From positions 1-64,000 of the forward strand of contig NZ_BCNT01000004.1 of the NCBI RefSeq assembly GCF_001544075.1: 64,000 nt of DNA. The letters are read 5' to 3'. This document shows, in pieces, positions 16,724 through 25,872 of this stretch; the first letter of the stretch is position 1, and every line of letters begins with the position of its first letter. The notes beneath the pieces are model-generated. The model had not been told where the DNA came from and made no database searches. It saw only the letters and a program-made list of their open reading frames with translations. The DNA is from Comamonas terrae. Lineage in GTDB: Bacteria; Pseudomonadota; Gammaproteobacteria; Burkholderiales; Burkholderiaceae_C. Position numbers and translations under genes: made by a program.

Positions 16724-17731
16724 TCAGTAATGCAGGCAGATCTTGCCGAAGTGCTGGCCGGCCTTCTGGCGCGCAAAGGCCTCTGCCATCTGCGCCAGCG
16801 GGTAGCGGCTGTCGATCACGGGGCGCCAGGCAAACTGCTCGAGCGCGCGCACCATGTCCTGCTGCTGTTCGCGGCTGCCGACGATCAGGCCCTTGAGGGT
16901 CTGCTGCTTGCGCATCAGCTCCACGGTGGGCACGTCGCCCGCAAAGCCGGTGAGCACGCCGATCAGCGCGATATGGCCGCCGGGCCGGCAGGCGCGGATG
17001 GACTGGGGCAAGGTGGCCGGGCCGCCCACCTCGACCACGATGTCGGCGCCACGTCCGTCCGTGGCGGCCAGCACGGCATCGCCCCACTGCGGCGTGTCCT
17101 GGTAGTTGATGACGGCGTCGGCGCCCAGGGCCAGCAGCTTTTCCTTCTTGGCCGCGCTGGAGGTGGTGGCGATCACGCGCGCGCCCATGCTTTTGGCCAT
17201 CTGCAGCGCGAAGATGGAGACGCCGCCCGTGCCCAGCACGAGCACGGTGTCGCCGGACCGGATGCGCCCGTCCACCACCAGCGCGCGCCAGGCGGTGAGG
17301 CCGGCCGTGGTCAGCGTGGCCGCTTCCTCGTGCGAGTAGCCCCGGGGCGCATGGGTGAAGGCCGTGGCCGGCATGTTGACCAGCTCGCGCGCAAAGCCGT
17401 CCACGCCGTCGCCGGGCACGCGCTTGAAGTCGAAGGGCACCTGGCCGCCGGACTGCCACTGCGGGAAGAAGCAGGAGACCACGGCGTCGCCCACGGCGAA
17501 TTCGTCCACGCCCGCGCCCACGGCGGTGACGACGCCGGCGCCGTCGGCCATGGGAATGCGGCCGTCGGGCGCGCCCGCGCGGCCCAGCACCACGCCCAGG
17601 TCGTGGTAGTTGAGCGAGCTGGCATGGATGCGCACCTGGATCTCGCCGGCCTGCGGCGCTTCAGGCGCGGGCAGGTCGACCAGGCGCAGGAAGTCCAGGC
17701 CACCGGGTTGCTGCAGTTGTATGGCTTTCAT
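16724..17731 (-). CDS. Zinc-type MDR oxidoreductase (quinone oxidoreductase-like)
   Basis: The 335-residue protein is a medium-chain dehydrogenase/reductase. MKAIQLQQPGGLDFLRL starts it, RIHASSLNYHDLGVVLGRAG replaces the catalytic zinc Cys with Asn-Tyr, and the Rossmann loop reads VLVLGTGGVSIFALQMAKSMGA. Lack of the zinc ligands fits quinone oxidoreductases and enoyl reductases using NADPH. ATG at 17731 follows GAGGAAAC. It diverges from an HxlR regulator, the arrangement known for qor2-qorR, so control by electrophiles is likely. Confidence 0.85.
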   Translation of the reverse strand: MKAIQLQQPGGLDFLRLVDLPAPEAPQAGEIQVRIHASSLNYHDLGVVLGRAGAPDGRIPMADGAGVVTAVGAGVDEFAVGDAVVSCFFPQWQSGGQVPFDFKRVPGDGVDGFARELVNMPATAFTHAPRGYSHEEAATLTTAGLTAWRALVVDGRIRSGDTVLVLGTGGVSIFALQMAKSMGARVIATTSSAAKKEKLLALGADAVINYQDTPQWGDAVLAATDGRGADIVVEVGGPATLPQSIRACRPGGHIALIGVLTGFAGDVPTVELMRKQQTLKGLIVGSREQQQDMVRALEQFAWRPVIDSRYPLAQMAEAFARQKAGQHFGKICLHY

Positions 17732-17804
17732 GGCGGTTGTTTCCTCAAAGCATGTTGAAAAACGGATGCCTGCATGGTGCATTCAATAGGTGTTCCACGC
17801 CAGA

Positions 17805-17823
17805 ACCGACATATTTGTTCGGT
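17805..17823. promoter_or_regulatory. Inverted repeat, candidate HxlR operator
   Basis: ACCGA and TCGGT flank CATATTTGT, an AT-rich centre in a GC-rich genome. It lies between the divergent oxidoreductase (start 17731) and HxlR (start 17886) genes. Confidence 0.45.
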
Positions 17824-17885
17824 AGTATTAAAAATGTAAGTAATGCGCCCGGGCCCTATGCTGGGGCAGGACAGGGGGTCAAGTC

Positions 17886-18281
17886 ATGAAACGTTTGAAC
17901 GGCAAGAGCGGCTGCGCGGTGGAGGTGACGCTGTCGGTGATGGGCGGCACGTGGAAGCCCATCATCCTGTTCCATCTGCTGCACGGCAAGAAACGCTTCA
18001 GCGAGCTGAGCCGCACCATCGGCGCCATCACCCAGCGCATGCTCACGCTGCAGCTGCGCGAGCTCGAGGAAGCAGGCATCGTGGAGCGCACCGTCCATGC
18101 CGAGGTGCCGCCGCGCGTGGACTATGCGCTGACCGCGCTGGGCCGCTCGCTGGAGCCCGTGCTGATCGCCATGCGCAACTGGGGCACGGCCTACGCGCGC
18201 GACCATCTGCACGAGGATGCGGTGCAGGCCGGTTGCGCGCAGGACGATGGCAGGAATCCGCCCCGGGCCCAGGCGGCATAG
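17886..18281 (+). CDS. HxlR-family winged-helix regulator, QorR/YodB-like
   Basis: The 131-residue protein has the HxlR signature from residue 9 onward (GCAVEVTLSVMGGTWKPIIL, then KRFSELSRTIGAITQRMLTL). A cysteine at residue 10 matches the single N-terminal Cys used by YodB and QorR to sense quinones or diamide. With the divergent Qor-like gene this suggests a thiol-switch repressor of quinone reduction. The redox role is inferred from family and position. Confidence 0.87.
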   Translation: MKRLNGKSGCAVEVTLSVMGGTWKPIILFHLLHGKKRFSELSRTIGAITQRMLTLQLRELEEAGIVERTVHAEVPPRVDYALTALGRSLEPVLIAMRNWGTAYARDHLHEDAVQAGCAQDDGRNPPRAQAA

Positions 18282-18313
18282 GCGCTGGGCGCCATCGCAT
18301 TGCAGTCATGCAA

Positions 18314-18346
18314 AAAGCCCGCAGGCCGGGGCGGTCTGCGGGCTTT
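18314..18346. terminator. Terminator between convergent genes
   Basis: AAAGCCCGCAG pairs with CTGCGGGCTTT around a GC-rich loop. A-rich on the left and T-rich on the right, it can serve the HxlR gene and, on the other strand, the isochorismatase gene. Confidence 0.75.
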
Positions 18347-18363
18347 GGCGCACCGAAAGCAGC

Positions 18364-18996
18364 TTACTTCCGGGCGGCGGTCAGCGTGCTGTAGCTGTTC
18401 ATCAGGTTGCGGTAGTCGGGGATGTGGTTGGAGAACAGCGTGCCCAGGCCCTCGATGTCGTTGCGCCAGTCGCGGTGCAGCTCGCAGGCCGCGCCGAACC
18501 AGGTCATGAGCTGGGCGCCGGCCTGCTCCATGCGGCTCCAGGCGGCCTGCTGGGTCATGCTGTTGAAGGTGCCCGAGGCGTCGGCGATCACGAACACCTC
18601 GAAGCCTTCGGCCAGGGCCGACAGCACGGGAAAGGCCACGCAGACCTCGGTCACCACGCCGGCGACGATGAGCTGCTTCTTGCCCGTGGCCTTGACGGCC
18701 TTGACGAAGTCCTCGTTGTCCCAGGCGTTGATCTGGCCGGGGCGGGCAATGTAGGGCGCCGTGGGGAATTTCTCCTTGAGCTCGGGCACCAGCGGGCCGT
18801 TGGGCCCGTTCTCGAAGCTGGTGGTCAGTATGGTCGGCAGCTTGAAGTACTCGGCCATGTCGGCCAGGGCCAGCACGTTGTTCTTGAACTTGTCGGGGTC
18901 GATGTCGCGCACCAGGGACAGCAGGCCGGTCTGGTGGTCCACCAGCAGCACGGCGGCGTTGTCCTTGTCGAGGCGGACGTAGGGTTTGTTGCTCAT
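18364..18996 (-). CDS. Isochorismatase-family hydrolase (YcaC-like)
   Basis: The 210-residue protein has the cysteine-hydrolase fold: AAVLLVDHQTGLLSLV with the catalytic Asp, KQLIVAGVVTEVCVAFP with the nucleophilic Cys preceded by the cis-peptide VT, and a basic Lys earlier. It resembles YcaC-type hydrolases of unknown substrate. ATG at 18996 follows GGAGATC. It lies 104 bp downstream of the pirin gene on the same strand and is probably co-transcribed. Confidence 0.87.
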   Translation of the reverse strand: MSNKPYVRLDKDNAAVLLVDHQTGLLSLVRDIDPDKFKNNVLALADMAEYFKLPTILTTSFENGPNGPLVPELKEKFPTAPYIARPGQINAWDNEDFVKAVKATGKKQLIVAGVVTEVCVAFPVLSALAEGFEVFVIADASGTFNSMTQQAAWSRMEQAGAQLMTWFGAACELHRDWRNDIEGLGTLFSNHIPDYRNLMNSYSTLTAARK

Positions 18997-19100
18997 GGCG
19001 ATCTCCTTGGGTTTGGCGGTTGGAAAGGAACAGGGAAGCGAGAGGGGTTGCCACGCGGCCGGCAGGGCCGGCCGCGTGCCGGGAGCCGCTTCAGGGGCTC

Positions 19101-20006
19101 TCAGTGGTTGAGCACGGCCTCGGGCGCATTGCGCCCGCCGGCCGGTATGCGGCCGAACTGGCCGCTGCGGAAGTCCTCCAGCGCCTGCCGGATTTCCTCG
19201 TCGCTGTTCATGACGAACGGGCCGTAGCCGACCACGGGCTCGTCGATCGGCTCGCCCGCCAGCCACAGCAGCGTGGCGTCGTTGTTGGCTTCCAGGTGCA
19301 CGGTGTCCGCGGCGCGGTCCATGTGCACCAGCTGGCCGGCGCGGGCCACTTCCTGCCCGTTGACCAGCACCGTGCCGTGCAGCACCACCAGCGCCAGCGT
19401 GTGGCCGGGCGGTGCCGCAAGCTCGGTGGAGGCACCGGCATGGAGCCGCACATCCCACACATCGATGGGCGTGAAGGTCCTGGCCGGCCCCTGGCTGCCA
19501 AGGTAGTCACCGGCGATGACGCGCAGATGACCCGCGCCGCCCGGCAGCGCCACCTGCGGGATGTCGGCATTGAGCAGGTTCTGGTAACCGGGGGCGGACA
19601 TCTTGTCCCTGGCCGGCAGGTTGACCCACAGCTGCACCATCTCCAGCGGGCCGCCGCTCCTGGCGAAGGCTTCGGAGTGGTATTCCTCGTGCAGGATGCC
19701 CGAGGCCGCCGTCATCCACTGCACGTCGCCGGGGCCGATGGTGCCGCCGGCGCCCGTGGAATCGCGGTGGGCCACCTCGCCCTCGTAGACGATGGTCACG
19801 GTCTCGAAGCCGCGGTGCGGGTGCGTGCCCACGCCGCGCCGCGCCGTGGTGGGCGTGAAGTTCTGCGGGCCGGCATGGTCCAGCAGCAGGAAGGGGCTCA
19901 GGGCCTTGCCGTGGTCGCCGTAGCTGAACAGCGAACGCACGGGAAAGCCGTTGCCCACCCAGTGGGGACGGGGAGCTTCGTAGACACCCAGGATTTTCTT
20001 GAGCAT
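19101..20006 (-). CDS. Pirin-family cupin protein
   Basis: The 301-residue bicupin begins MLKKILGVYEAPRPHWVGNG. It carries the metal-binding HPHRGFETVTIVYEGEVAHRDS of the first cupin, where the ligands are His, His, His and Glu/Asp-like residues. Pirins bind Fe(II) or Ni, and some oxygenate flavonols. ATG at 20006 follows AAGGAG. It heads a unit with the isochorismatase-like gene and diverges from a LysR gene, so the locus may respond to aromatic or quinone-like compounds, which is a guess from context. Confidence 0.9.
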   Translation of the reverse strand: MLKKILGVYEAPRPHWVGNGFPVRSLFSYGDHGKALSPFLLLDHAGPQNFTPTTARRGVGTHPHRGFETVTIVYEGEVAHRDSTGAGGTIGPGDVQWMTAASGILHEEYHSEAFARSGGPLEMVQLWVNLPARDKMSAPGYQNLLNADIPQVALPGGAGHLRVIAGDYLGSQGPARTFTPIDVWDVRLHAGASTELAAPPGHTLALVVLHGTVLVNGQEVARAGQLVHMDRAADTVHLEANNDATLLWLAGEPIDEPVVGYGPFVMNSDEEIRQALEDFRSGQFGRIPAGGRNAPEAVLNH

Positions 20007-20079
20007 GGTGTTTCTCCTTGCGGCTGGCCTGCGGTCCCTGTGGACACGCCAGGCGTTGAACATGGAGAAAGTATGAATT

Positions 20080-20126
20080 TGGAACGATGACCTGGGTAGT
20101 CCACAATATTCAGCTTCAGAGTTCCA
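20080..20126. promoter_or_regulatory. Wide dyad TGGAAC...GTTCCA between pirin and LysR genes
   Basis: TGGAAC (20080-20085) and GTTCCA (20121-20126) form 6-bp arms 35 bp apart in an AT-rich divergent region of 131 bp. It could be a pair of half sites for the LysR protein; spacing is wide, so support is weak. Confidence 0.25.
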
Positions 20127-20137
20127 TTTTTAAAACG

Positions 20138-21049
20138 ATGAAGCTGCCAGACCTCAACGAGCTGTACTACTTCGCCCAGGTGGTGGAGCACGGCGGATTC
20201 GCACCTGCGGGCCGTGCCCTGGGCCTGCCCAAGTCCAAGCTCAGCCGCCGCGTGGCCCTGCTGGAAGAGCGCCTGGGCACGCAGCTGCTGCTGCGCTCCA
20301 CGCGCAGCTTTGCCGTGACCGAGGTGGGCAAGCGCTACTACCAGCACTGCCGCGCCATGCTGACCGAGGCCGAGGCGGCCGAGGAGTCCGTGGCGCTCGC
20401 GCATGCGGAACCCTGCGGCATGGTGCGCATGAGCTGCCCCGTGGCCCTGCTGGCGTCGCGCGTGGGCCGCATGCTGGGCGAATTCATGCGCCAGTACCCG
20501 CGCGTGCAGCTGCAGGTGGACGAAACCAACCGGCGCGTGGACGTGATCGGCGAAGGGCTGGACCTGGCCCTGCGCGTGCGCCCGCCGCCGCTGCAGGACA
20601 GCGACCTGGTGCTGCGCACGCTGGCCGAGCGCCGGCAATGCCTGGTGGCCGCGCCCGGGCTGCTGCAGCGCATGGGCGCGCCCGCCGGACCCATGGACCT
20701 GTCGGGCTGGCCTAGCCTGGACATGGGCGGCGCGCAGGAAACCCACCGCTGGGTGCTGTTCGGGCCCGATGCCGTGCGCGCCGAGGTGCGGCACCAGCCG
20801 CGCCTGGTGACCCAGTCCATGCTGGCGCTGCGCGATGCGGCCCTGCTGGGCGCCGGCGTGGTGCAGCTGCCCGGCATGTTCGTGCGCGAGAACCTGCGCA
20901 GCGGCGCGCTGGTGCAGGTGCTGCCGGGCTGGGAGCCGCGGCCCGAGATCATCCACGCCGTCTACGCCTCGCGCCGCGGCCAGCTGCCGGCCGTGCGCGC
21001 GCTGCTGGACCACCTGGCCCTGCAGTTCAAGGCGCTGCAGGAGGAATAA
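20138..21049 (+). CDS. LysR-family transcriptional regulator (AphB/DsdC-like group)
   Basis: The 303-residue protein begins MKLPDLNELYYFAQVVEHGG, with the helix-turn-helix in PAGRALGLPKSKLSRRVALL. This wording is typical of the LysR group that controls pirin and redox genes. ATG at 20138 is preferred to an upstream in-frame ATG at 20087 because the family starts here. It diverges from the pirin gene. Confidence 0.9.
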   Translation: MKLPDLNELYYFAQVVEHGGFAPAGRALGLPKSKLSRRVALLEERLGTQLLLRSTRSFAVTEVGKRYYQHCRAMLTEAEAAEESVALAHAEPCGMVRMSCPVALLASRVGRMLGEFMRQYPRVQLQVDETNRRVDVIGEGLDLALRVRPPPLQDSDLVLRTLAERRQCLVAAPGLLQRMGAPAGPMDLSGWPSLDMGGAQETHRWVLFGPDAVRAEVRHQPRLVTQSMLALRDAALLGAGVVQLPGMFVRENLRSGALVQVLPGWEPRPEIIHAVYASRRGQLPAVRALLDHLALQFKALQEE

Positions 21050-21064
21050 GGCGGGCCGGGCCGG

Positions 21065-21562
21065 CTACGCGGCCAGCGCGGCCTCGATGTCGGCGGCCAG
21101 CTTCTCGGGCCGGTCCTGGGGCGCGTAGCGGCGTATCACCTGGCCGTCGCGGCCCACGAGGAACTTGGTGAAGTTCCATTTGATGGACCGAGTGCCCAGC
21201 ACGCCCGGCGCTTTGCTGGTCAGCCAGCGGTACAGCGGATGGGCGCCGGCGCCGTTGACCTCGATCTTGTGCATGAGCGGGAAGGTGACGCCGAAGTTCA
21301 GGTCGCAGAAGCTGGCGATTTCCTCGTCCGAGCCCTTTTCCTGCGCGCCGAACTGGTTGCACGGAAAGCCCAGCACCACCAGGCCGCGCTCCGCATACCG
21401 CTCGTGCAGGGCCTGCAGGCCCTTGTACTGCGGCGTGAAGCCGCAGGCGCTGGCCGTGTTGACGATGAGCAGCACCTTGTCGCGGTAGGCGCTCAGGGAT
21501 ACCGGCTGGCCGGCGATGCCGGTGGCTTCGAAGTCGTAGACCGAACTGGCGGATGCAGCCAT
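21065..21562 (-). CDS. Glutathione peroxidase (cysteine type)
   Basis: The 165-residue protein shows NTASACGFTPQYKGLQAL with the peroxidatic Cys (Cys, not selenocysteine), then LGFPCNQFGAQEKGSDEEI with the resolving region and Gln, and IKWNFTKFLVGRDG with the Trp-Asn pair. It reduces hydroperoxides with thiols. The length fits the short bacterial BtuE-type form. It converges on the LysR gene with 15 bp between the ends. Confidence 0.93.
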   Translation of the reverse strand: MAASASSVYDFEATGIAGQPVSLSAYRDKVLLIVNTASACGFTPQYKGLQALHERYAERGLVVLGFPCNQFGAQEKGSDEEIASFCDLNFGVTFPLMHKIEVNGAGAHPLYRWLTSKAPGVLGTRSIKWNFTKFLVGRDGQVIRRYAPQDRPEKLAADIEAALAA

Positions 21563-21748
21563 GGCGTTCCTCGTGGCAGTCGCTGAAAGCCTCCAGCTTA
21601 CGCCAATGGTCCACACCGGCCATCCCCCTGGTCAGGCAGGCTTATGAGGACTTGTCTCACAGACAGTGCCGGCAAAGCGGCCTAATTTCAGAGTTCCAGC
21701 AGGCCGCAACGACCTGCGGCTTTTCTCCATCACCAACGAAAGCCACGC

Positions 21749-22312
21749 ATGAACGCAACTGCCGACAAGAAAACCGCGGCGTCCGTCCCGCATCAGCCGC
21801 TCGAACTGGACCAGCAAGCCCTGGAGCGCGCCAAGCGCAGCCTGGAGGACGGCGCCGTCGTGGAAGAGCACAGCCCCTGGCGGGAGGACATTATCAAGCT
21901 GCTCAACGACGCGCTGGCCACCGAACTGGTCTGCGTGCTGCGCTACAAGCGCCACCATTTCACGGCCACGGGGCTGTCCTCGCCCGCGATCGCGGAGGAG
22001 TTCCTGGTCCATGCCAACGAAGAACAGGCCCATGCGGACCGCATTGCCACGCGCATCGTGCAGCTGGGCGGCGAACCCGACTTCAATCCCGACAGCCTGA
22101 GCGGCCGCAGCCATGCCGACTACAACGACGAGCTGGACCTGCAGGCCATGATCCGCACCAACCTGATTGCCGAGCGCGTGGCCATCGAGGCCTACTCTCA
22201 GATGATCGAGCTGATCGGCGACAAGGACCCGTCCACGCGCCGCCTGATCGAGTCCATCCTCGAGCAGGAGCAGGAGCACGCCGACGAGCTGTCCGACTGG
22301 ATGCAGAAATAA
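21749..22312 (+). CDS. Ferritin-like (bacterioferritin-type) protein
   Basis: The 187-residue helical protein has diiron ligands at LATELVCVLRYKRHH, EEFLVHANEEQAHADRI (Glu-Glu-x-x-His), LIAERVAIEAYSQM and ILEQEQEHADEL, the order of four-helix ferritin-like proteins. It may store or detoxify iron, or be a Dps-like oxidant shield. The N terminus is longer than in bacterioferritin (about 50 residues, charged). A strong terminator follows, so it is a single-gene unit. Confidence 0.85.
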   Translation: MNATADKKTAASVPHQPLELDQQALERAKRSLEDGAVVEEHSPWREDIIKLLNDALATELVCVLRYKRHHFTATGLSSPAIAEEFLVHANEEQAHADRIATRIVQLGGEPDFNPDSLSGRSHADYNDELDLQAMIRTNLIAERVAIEAYSQMIELIGDKDPSTRRLIESILEQEQEHADELSDWMQK

Positions 22313-22328
22313 GCGCCCAGGCTCCATG

Positions 22329-22369
22329 AAAAAAGGCGCCGGCCCCGCAGAGGGACCGGCGCCTTTTTT
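22329..22369. terminator. Strong bidirectional terminator
   Basis: AAAAAAGGCGCCGG pairs with CCGGCGCCTTTTTT around a short loop. It ends the ferritin-like gene, and on the other strand lies past the lipoprotein gene. Confidence 0.85.
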
Positions 22370-22437
22370 CATCGCCGGGCTAGCCCGGCATGAAACGTGC
22401 CCCGCGCAGGGGGTGCGAGGGTGCCTTCATGGCAACC

Positions 22438-23034
22438 TTATTGCTGCACACAGCTGCCCTGGTTCTTCTCGAGCTGGGCCTTGGGCCACAGGTAGATGTT
22501 GTCCAGCTTCTCGGTCTGGCCGTTGGCCTCCAGCGGCAGCAGGCCGGGCAGGGCCTTGCAGCCGGCATCGGCGGCGGCCGGGGCGATCAGCGCGGCCTTG
22601 GGCGCGAAGCTGAAGCTTTCCTTCTTCTTTTCCTCCTTGTTCTGGAACACCACGTTCACCTGGCCCTTGGCAACGCGCCAGCTGCCGTGCATCACAAAGG
22701 GCTTGCCGTCCTTGCCGGGCTCCTCCCAGCTGGCGCGGCCGTTCTTGAGGAACTTCACGGTGACATTGGCGCCGCCCTCGTTCCAGCTCGCATAGGTCTG
22801 CGGCGCAAAGCGCGCGGCACGCGCATTCTGGTTGGCCTCGGCAATGGCCTGGCGGCGCTGCTGCTGGGCGGCATCGGCTTCGGCCTGGGCCTTGGCGGCA
22901 GCCTGGGCCGCAGCGTCGGCCTGGGCCTGGGTCGCGGCATCCGCGCCTTCGGGCTGGCCGGGCGCGCTGGTGCAGGCGCCCAGTGCCAGGGCGGCGGCGA
23001 TGGCGGCGAAATAGGCGGACTGTTTGAATTTCAT
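22438..23034 (-). CDS. Ala/Gln-rich outer-membrane lipoprotein, unknown
   Basis: The 198-residue product has a signal peptide and lipobox LGACTS. A coiled-coil-like stretch (residues about 30-70) rich in Ala, Gln and Glu follows, and then a small beta-rich domain (TYASWNEGGANVTVKFLKNG, HGSWRVAKGQVNVVFQN). The alanine-rich helix resembles stalks of envelope lipoproteins. I do not recognise the C-terminal domain. ATG at 23034 is chosen because it starts the signal peptide. Single gene, no operon partner. Confidence 0.72.
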   Translation of the reverse strand: MKFKQSAYFAAIAAALALGACTSAPGQPEGADAATQAQADAAAQAAAKAQAEADAAQQQRRQAIAEANQNARAARFAPQTYASWNEGGANVTVKFLKNGRASWEEPGKDGKPFVMHGSWRVAKGQVNVVFQNKEEKKKESFSFAPKAALIAPAAADAGCKALPGLLPLEANGQTEKLDNIYLWPKAQLEKNQGSCVQQ

Positions 23035-23254
23035 ATCTGGTCTCCCGTGAAAACTGCCGCAGCATACGCCGGAGCCGCAGGCCGCCATAGGGGCTTTGGC
23101 GTGTTTGCAACCGTTGGCGGCATAAAACGAAACTGTCCTATTGCCAATACCGGGGCTGAGTCCATAGAAAAGCCGGGGCCGCCAAGCACAACGCCTGTTT
23201 TTTGGGCATTCTTGGCGGCTTCGCCAATTCGCGGCCTGCGGGCCGCCCTACAAC

Positions 23255-25780
23255 GTGCGTCTGTTCCTGAACGAATTGAAAGAGAAATGGGGTCCGCGCG
23301 CTGCGGCGCTGTGGTCGCGGCTGCGCGCCAGCGGCCCGGGCCGGCGCATTGCCGCCCTGCCCTGGTGGCACCGCTGGCCCACGCGGCGCGAGTGGCTGCG
23401 GCTGGCCGCGGCGCTGCCACTGCTGTTCGCGCTCTATGTGCTGTGCCTGATACCGTTCACGCCCAGCATCAGCGACATCCGCAAGGCCAAGCAGGAGCAG
23501 CCCGCGCAGATCATGAGTGCGGACGGCAAGCTCATCGGCGAGTTCAAGCGCAGCAACCGCCAGTGGGTGCCGCTGGAGCAGATCGCGCCGTCGGTGGTGC
23601 AGGCCCTGGTGGCCACCGAGGACCACCGTTTCTACGAGCACCACGGCATGGACTTCAAGCGCACCATGGGTTCGCTCGTCCTCACGCTGCAGGGCAAGCC
23701 GCAGGGCGGCTCCACCATCACCCAGCAGCTGGCGCGCAACCTCTACCCGACCGAGATCGGCCGCGCGCGCAACCTCAACCGCAAGCTCAAGGAGGCGATC
23801 ACGGCCTTCAAGATCGAGGCGCTCTACACCAAGGACGAGATCCTCGAAACCTATCTGAACACCGTGCCCTTTCTCTACAACGCCTACGGCATAGAGATGG
23901 CTTCGCGCACCTATTTCGACAAGCCCGCGGCCAGGCTCACGGTGCTGGAAAGCGCCACGCTGGTGGGCATGCTCAAGGGCAATGCCTACTACAACCCCGT
24001 GCTCAACCCGGACCGCGCGCTGTCGCGCCGCAACACGGTGATGGCGCAGATGGTCAAGCGCGGCGAGCTCCAGCAGGCCGAGTTCGAGCGCCTGAGCAAG
24101 CGCCCGATGCGGCTGAACTTCGAGCGCCAGGAAGAGCCCGCAGGCATGGCCCCGCACTTCGCGCAGCAGCTGCGCAAATGGCTGATCGCCTGGGCCGACG
24201 CGCATGACTACAACATCTATGCCGACGGCCTGGTGGTGCGCACCACCATCGACTCGCGTCTGCAGGCCTGGGCCAACCAGGCCGTGGAGCGCCAGATGCG
24301 CACGCTGCAGGGCGTGGCCAACAGCGGCTGGAGCCAGGCCGGCGGCTGGAATGCCGCCAACCCCTTGGTGCAGCAGCTGGTGCGCGAGAGCGAGCCCTAC
24401 CGCCGGCTGCGCGCCAAGGGCGACAGCGAGGAAGGCGCGCTCAAGGCCGTGCTGGCCGACAAGGCCTTCATGAAGAGCCTGCGCGAGGACAAGACGCGCG
24501 TGCAGGCGGGCTTCGTGGCCATGGATCCGCGCACCTCGGCCGTGCTGGCCTGGGTGGGCAGCCGCGACTATGCGCAGGACGCGTTCGACCACGTGGCCCA
24601 GGCGCGCCGCCAGCCGGGCTCCACCTTCAAGCCCTTCGTCTACGGCGCGGTGCTGCAGCAGGGCGCCCATCCCGAGGACACGCGCAAGGACGAGGAAGTC
24701 GAGATCAAGCTGCCCGGCGGCGAAGTCTGGCGCCCCACCGATGCCGTGGCGCCGACCGGAGAGCCCATCACGCTGACCGACGCCCTGGCCTACTCCAAGA
24801 ACACGGTCACGGCCGAACTCATGCAGGACGTGGGCGCCAACCGCGTGATCCGCCTGGCGCGCGCGCTGGGCGTGCGCCAGAGTCCTTTGGCGCCCGTGCC
24901 GGCCCTGGCCCTGGGCGCCAGTCCGGTCACGCTGCTGGAAATGGTGAACGCCTACGGCAGCCTGGCCAACGCCGGCCGCTACATCCCGCCGCAGCTGGTG
25001 ACGCGCATCGAGAGCAGCGACGGCGAGGTGCTGGCCGAATTCACGCCGCCCAAGCCCGAACAGGCCTGGGACGAGGCGCACAACTACCAGCTCGTGGACA
25101 TGATGCGCGCCGTGGTCAACAAGGGCACGGGCCGCGCCATACGCCAGCGCTACGGCATACGCGCCGACGTGGCCGGCAAGACCGGCACCACCCAGGGCAA
25201 TGCCGACGGCTGGTTCATCCTCATGCACCCGCAGATCGTGGCCGGCGCCTGGGCCGGCTTCAACGATGCGCGCATCACCCTGCGCAGCGACCAGTGGGGC
25301 CAGGGCGCGCGCAGTGCCCTGCCCATGGTGGGCGACTTCATGGCGCGCGCGCTGCGCAGCCCGCTGCTCAATGCCAAGGCGCATTTCGCCTCGCCCGAGA
25401 CCTCGCACTGGTGGAGCGATTTCGTGGACCGCCTGCGCGACAGGATGCAGCAATGGACGGGCTCCGGCAGCGACGAGGAGCCGGACGGACATGCCGCCCC
25501 GGCACCGGGCAAGCGCCCCCCGGCCTCAGCGCCCGCGCCTGAACCGGCGCCCGACTCCGGGATCGAGGAAAGCACGCCGGCGCTGCCGCCGTCCAGGGCG
25601 CCGGCTCCGCCGCCACCTGCCGACAATGCACAGCCGCCCGACCTCGACACCAGCCCGGGGCTGGCGCCCGGCGACAACACGCCGCCCCCCCAGGCCGCCG
25701 GGCAGGCTCCGCCCGGCTGGAGCGACATCGGCACGCCGCTGCCGCCGCTGCAGCCCGCGCCGGCGCAGAATCGGCCATGA
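23255..25780 (+). CDS. Class A penicillin-binding protein (PBP1A-type)
   Basis: This 841-residue bifunctional enzyme builds peptidoglycan. It has a cytoplasmic arm and one membrane helix (about 50-70), then glycosyltransferase motifs ATEDHRFYEHHGMD (catalytic Glu) and QGGSTITQQLARNLY. The transpeptidase motifs are PGSTFKPF (Ser-x-x-Lys near 454), YSKNT (Ser-x-Asn) and KTGTT near 640. The last 120 residues form a Pro/Ala-rich tail that is not conserved. The GTG at 23255 is the best available start but lacks a good ribosome site. It is not in a cell-wall cluster and may be a second PBP1. Confidence 0.92.
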   Translation: MRLFLNELKEKWGPRAAALWSRLRASGPGRRIAALPWWHRWPTRREWLRLAAALPLLFALYVLCLIPFTPSISDIRKAKQEQPAQIMSADGKLIGEFKRSNRQWVPLEQIAPSVVQALVATEDHRFYEHHGMDFKRTMGSLVLTLQGKPQGGSTITQQLARNLYPTEIGRARNLNRKLKEAITAFKIEALYTKDEILETYLNTVPFLYNAYGIEMASRTYFDKPAARLTVLESATLVGMLKGNAYYNPVLNPDRALSRRNTVMAQMVKRGELQQAEFERLSKRPMRLNFERQEEPAGMAPHFAQQLRKWLIAWADAHDYNIYADGLVVRTTIDSRLQAWANQAVERQMRTLQGVANSGWSQAGGWNAANPLVQQLVRESEPYRRLRAKGDSEEGALKAVLADKAFMKSLREDKTRVQAGFVAMDPRTSAVLAWVGSRDYAQDAFDHVAQARRQPGSTFKPFVYGAVLQQGAHPEDTRKDEEVEIKLPGGEVWRPTDAVAPTGEPITLTDALAYSKNTVTAELMQDVGANRVIRLARALGVRQSPLAPVPALALGASPVTLLEMVNAYGSLANAGRYIPPQLVTRIESSDGEVLAEFTPPKPEQAWDEAHNYQLVDMMRAVVNKGTGRAIRQRYGIRADVAGKTGTTQGNADGWFILMHPQIVAGAWAGFNDARITLRSDQWGQGARSALPMVGDFMARALRSPLLNAKAHFASPETSHWWSDFVDRLRDRMQQWTGSGSDEEPDGHAAPAPGKRPPASAPAPEPAPDSGIEESTPALPPSRAPAPPPPADNAQPPDLDTSPGLAPGDNTPPPQAAGQAPPGWSDIGTPLPPLQPAPAQNRP

Positions 25781-25801
25781 GCCGCCCGTGAACCGCCCTG
25801 C

Positions 25802-25844
25802 AAAAAAGCCCTGCCGGCATCGGCCGGGCAGGGCTTTTTTTTTT
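25802..25844. terminator. Strong terminator after the PBP gene
   Basis: AAAAAAGCCCTGCC pairs with GGCAGGGCTTTTTT, followed by more T. It separates the PBP gene from the convergent small lipoprotein gene and can work on both strands. Confidence 0.85.
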
Positions 25845-25872
25845 GCAATCAGCCGCGGTAGCGGCAGTGGCC

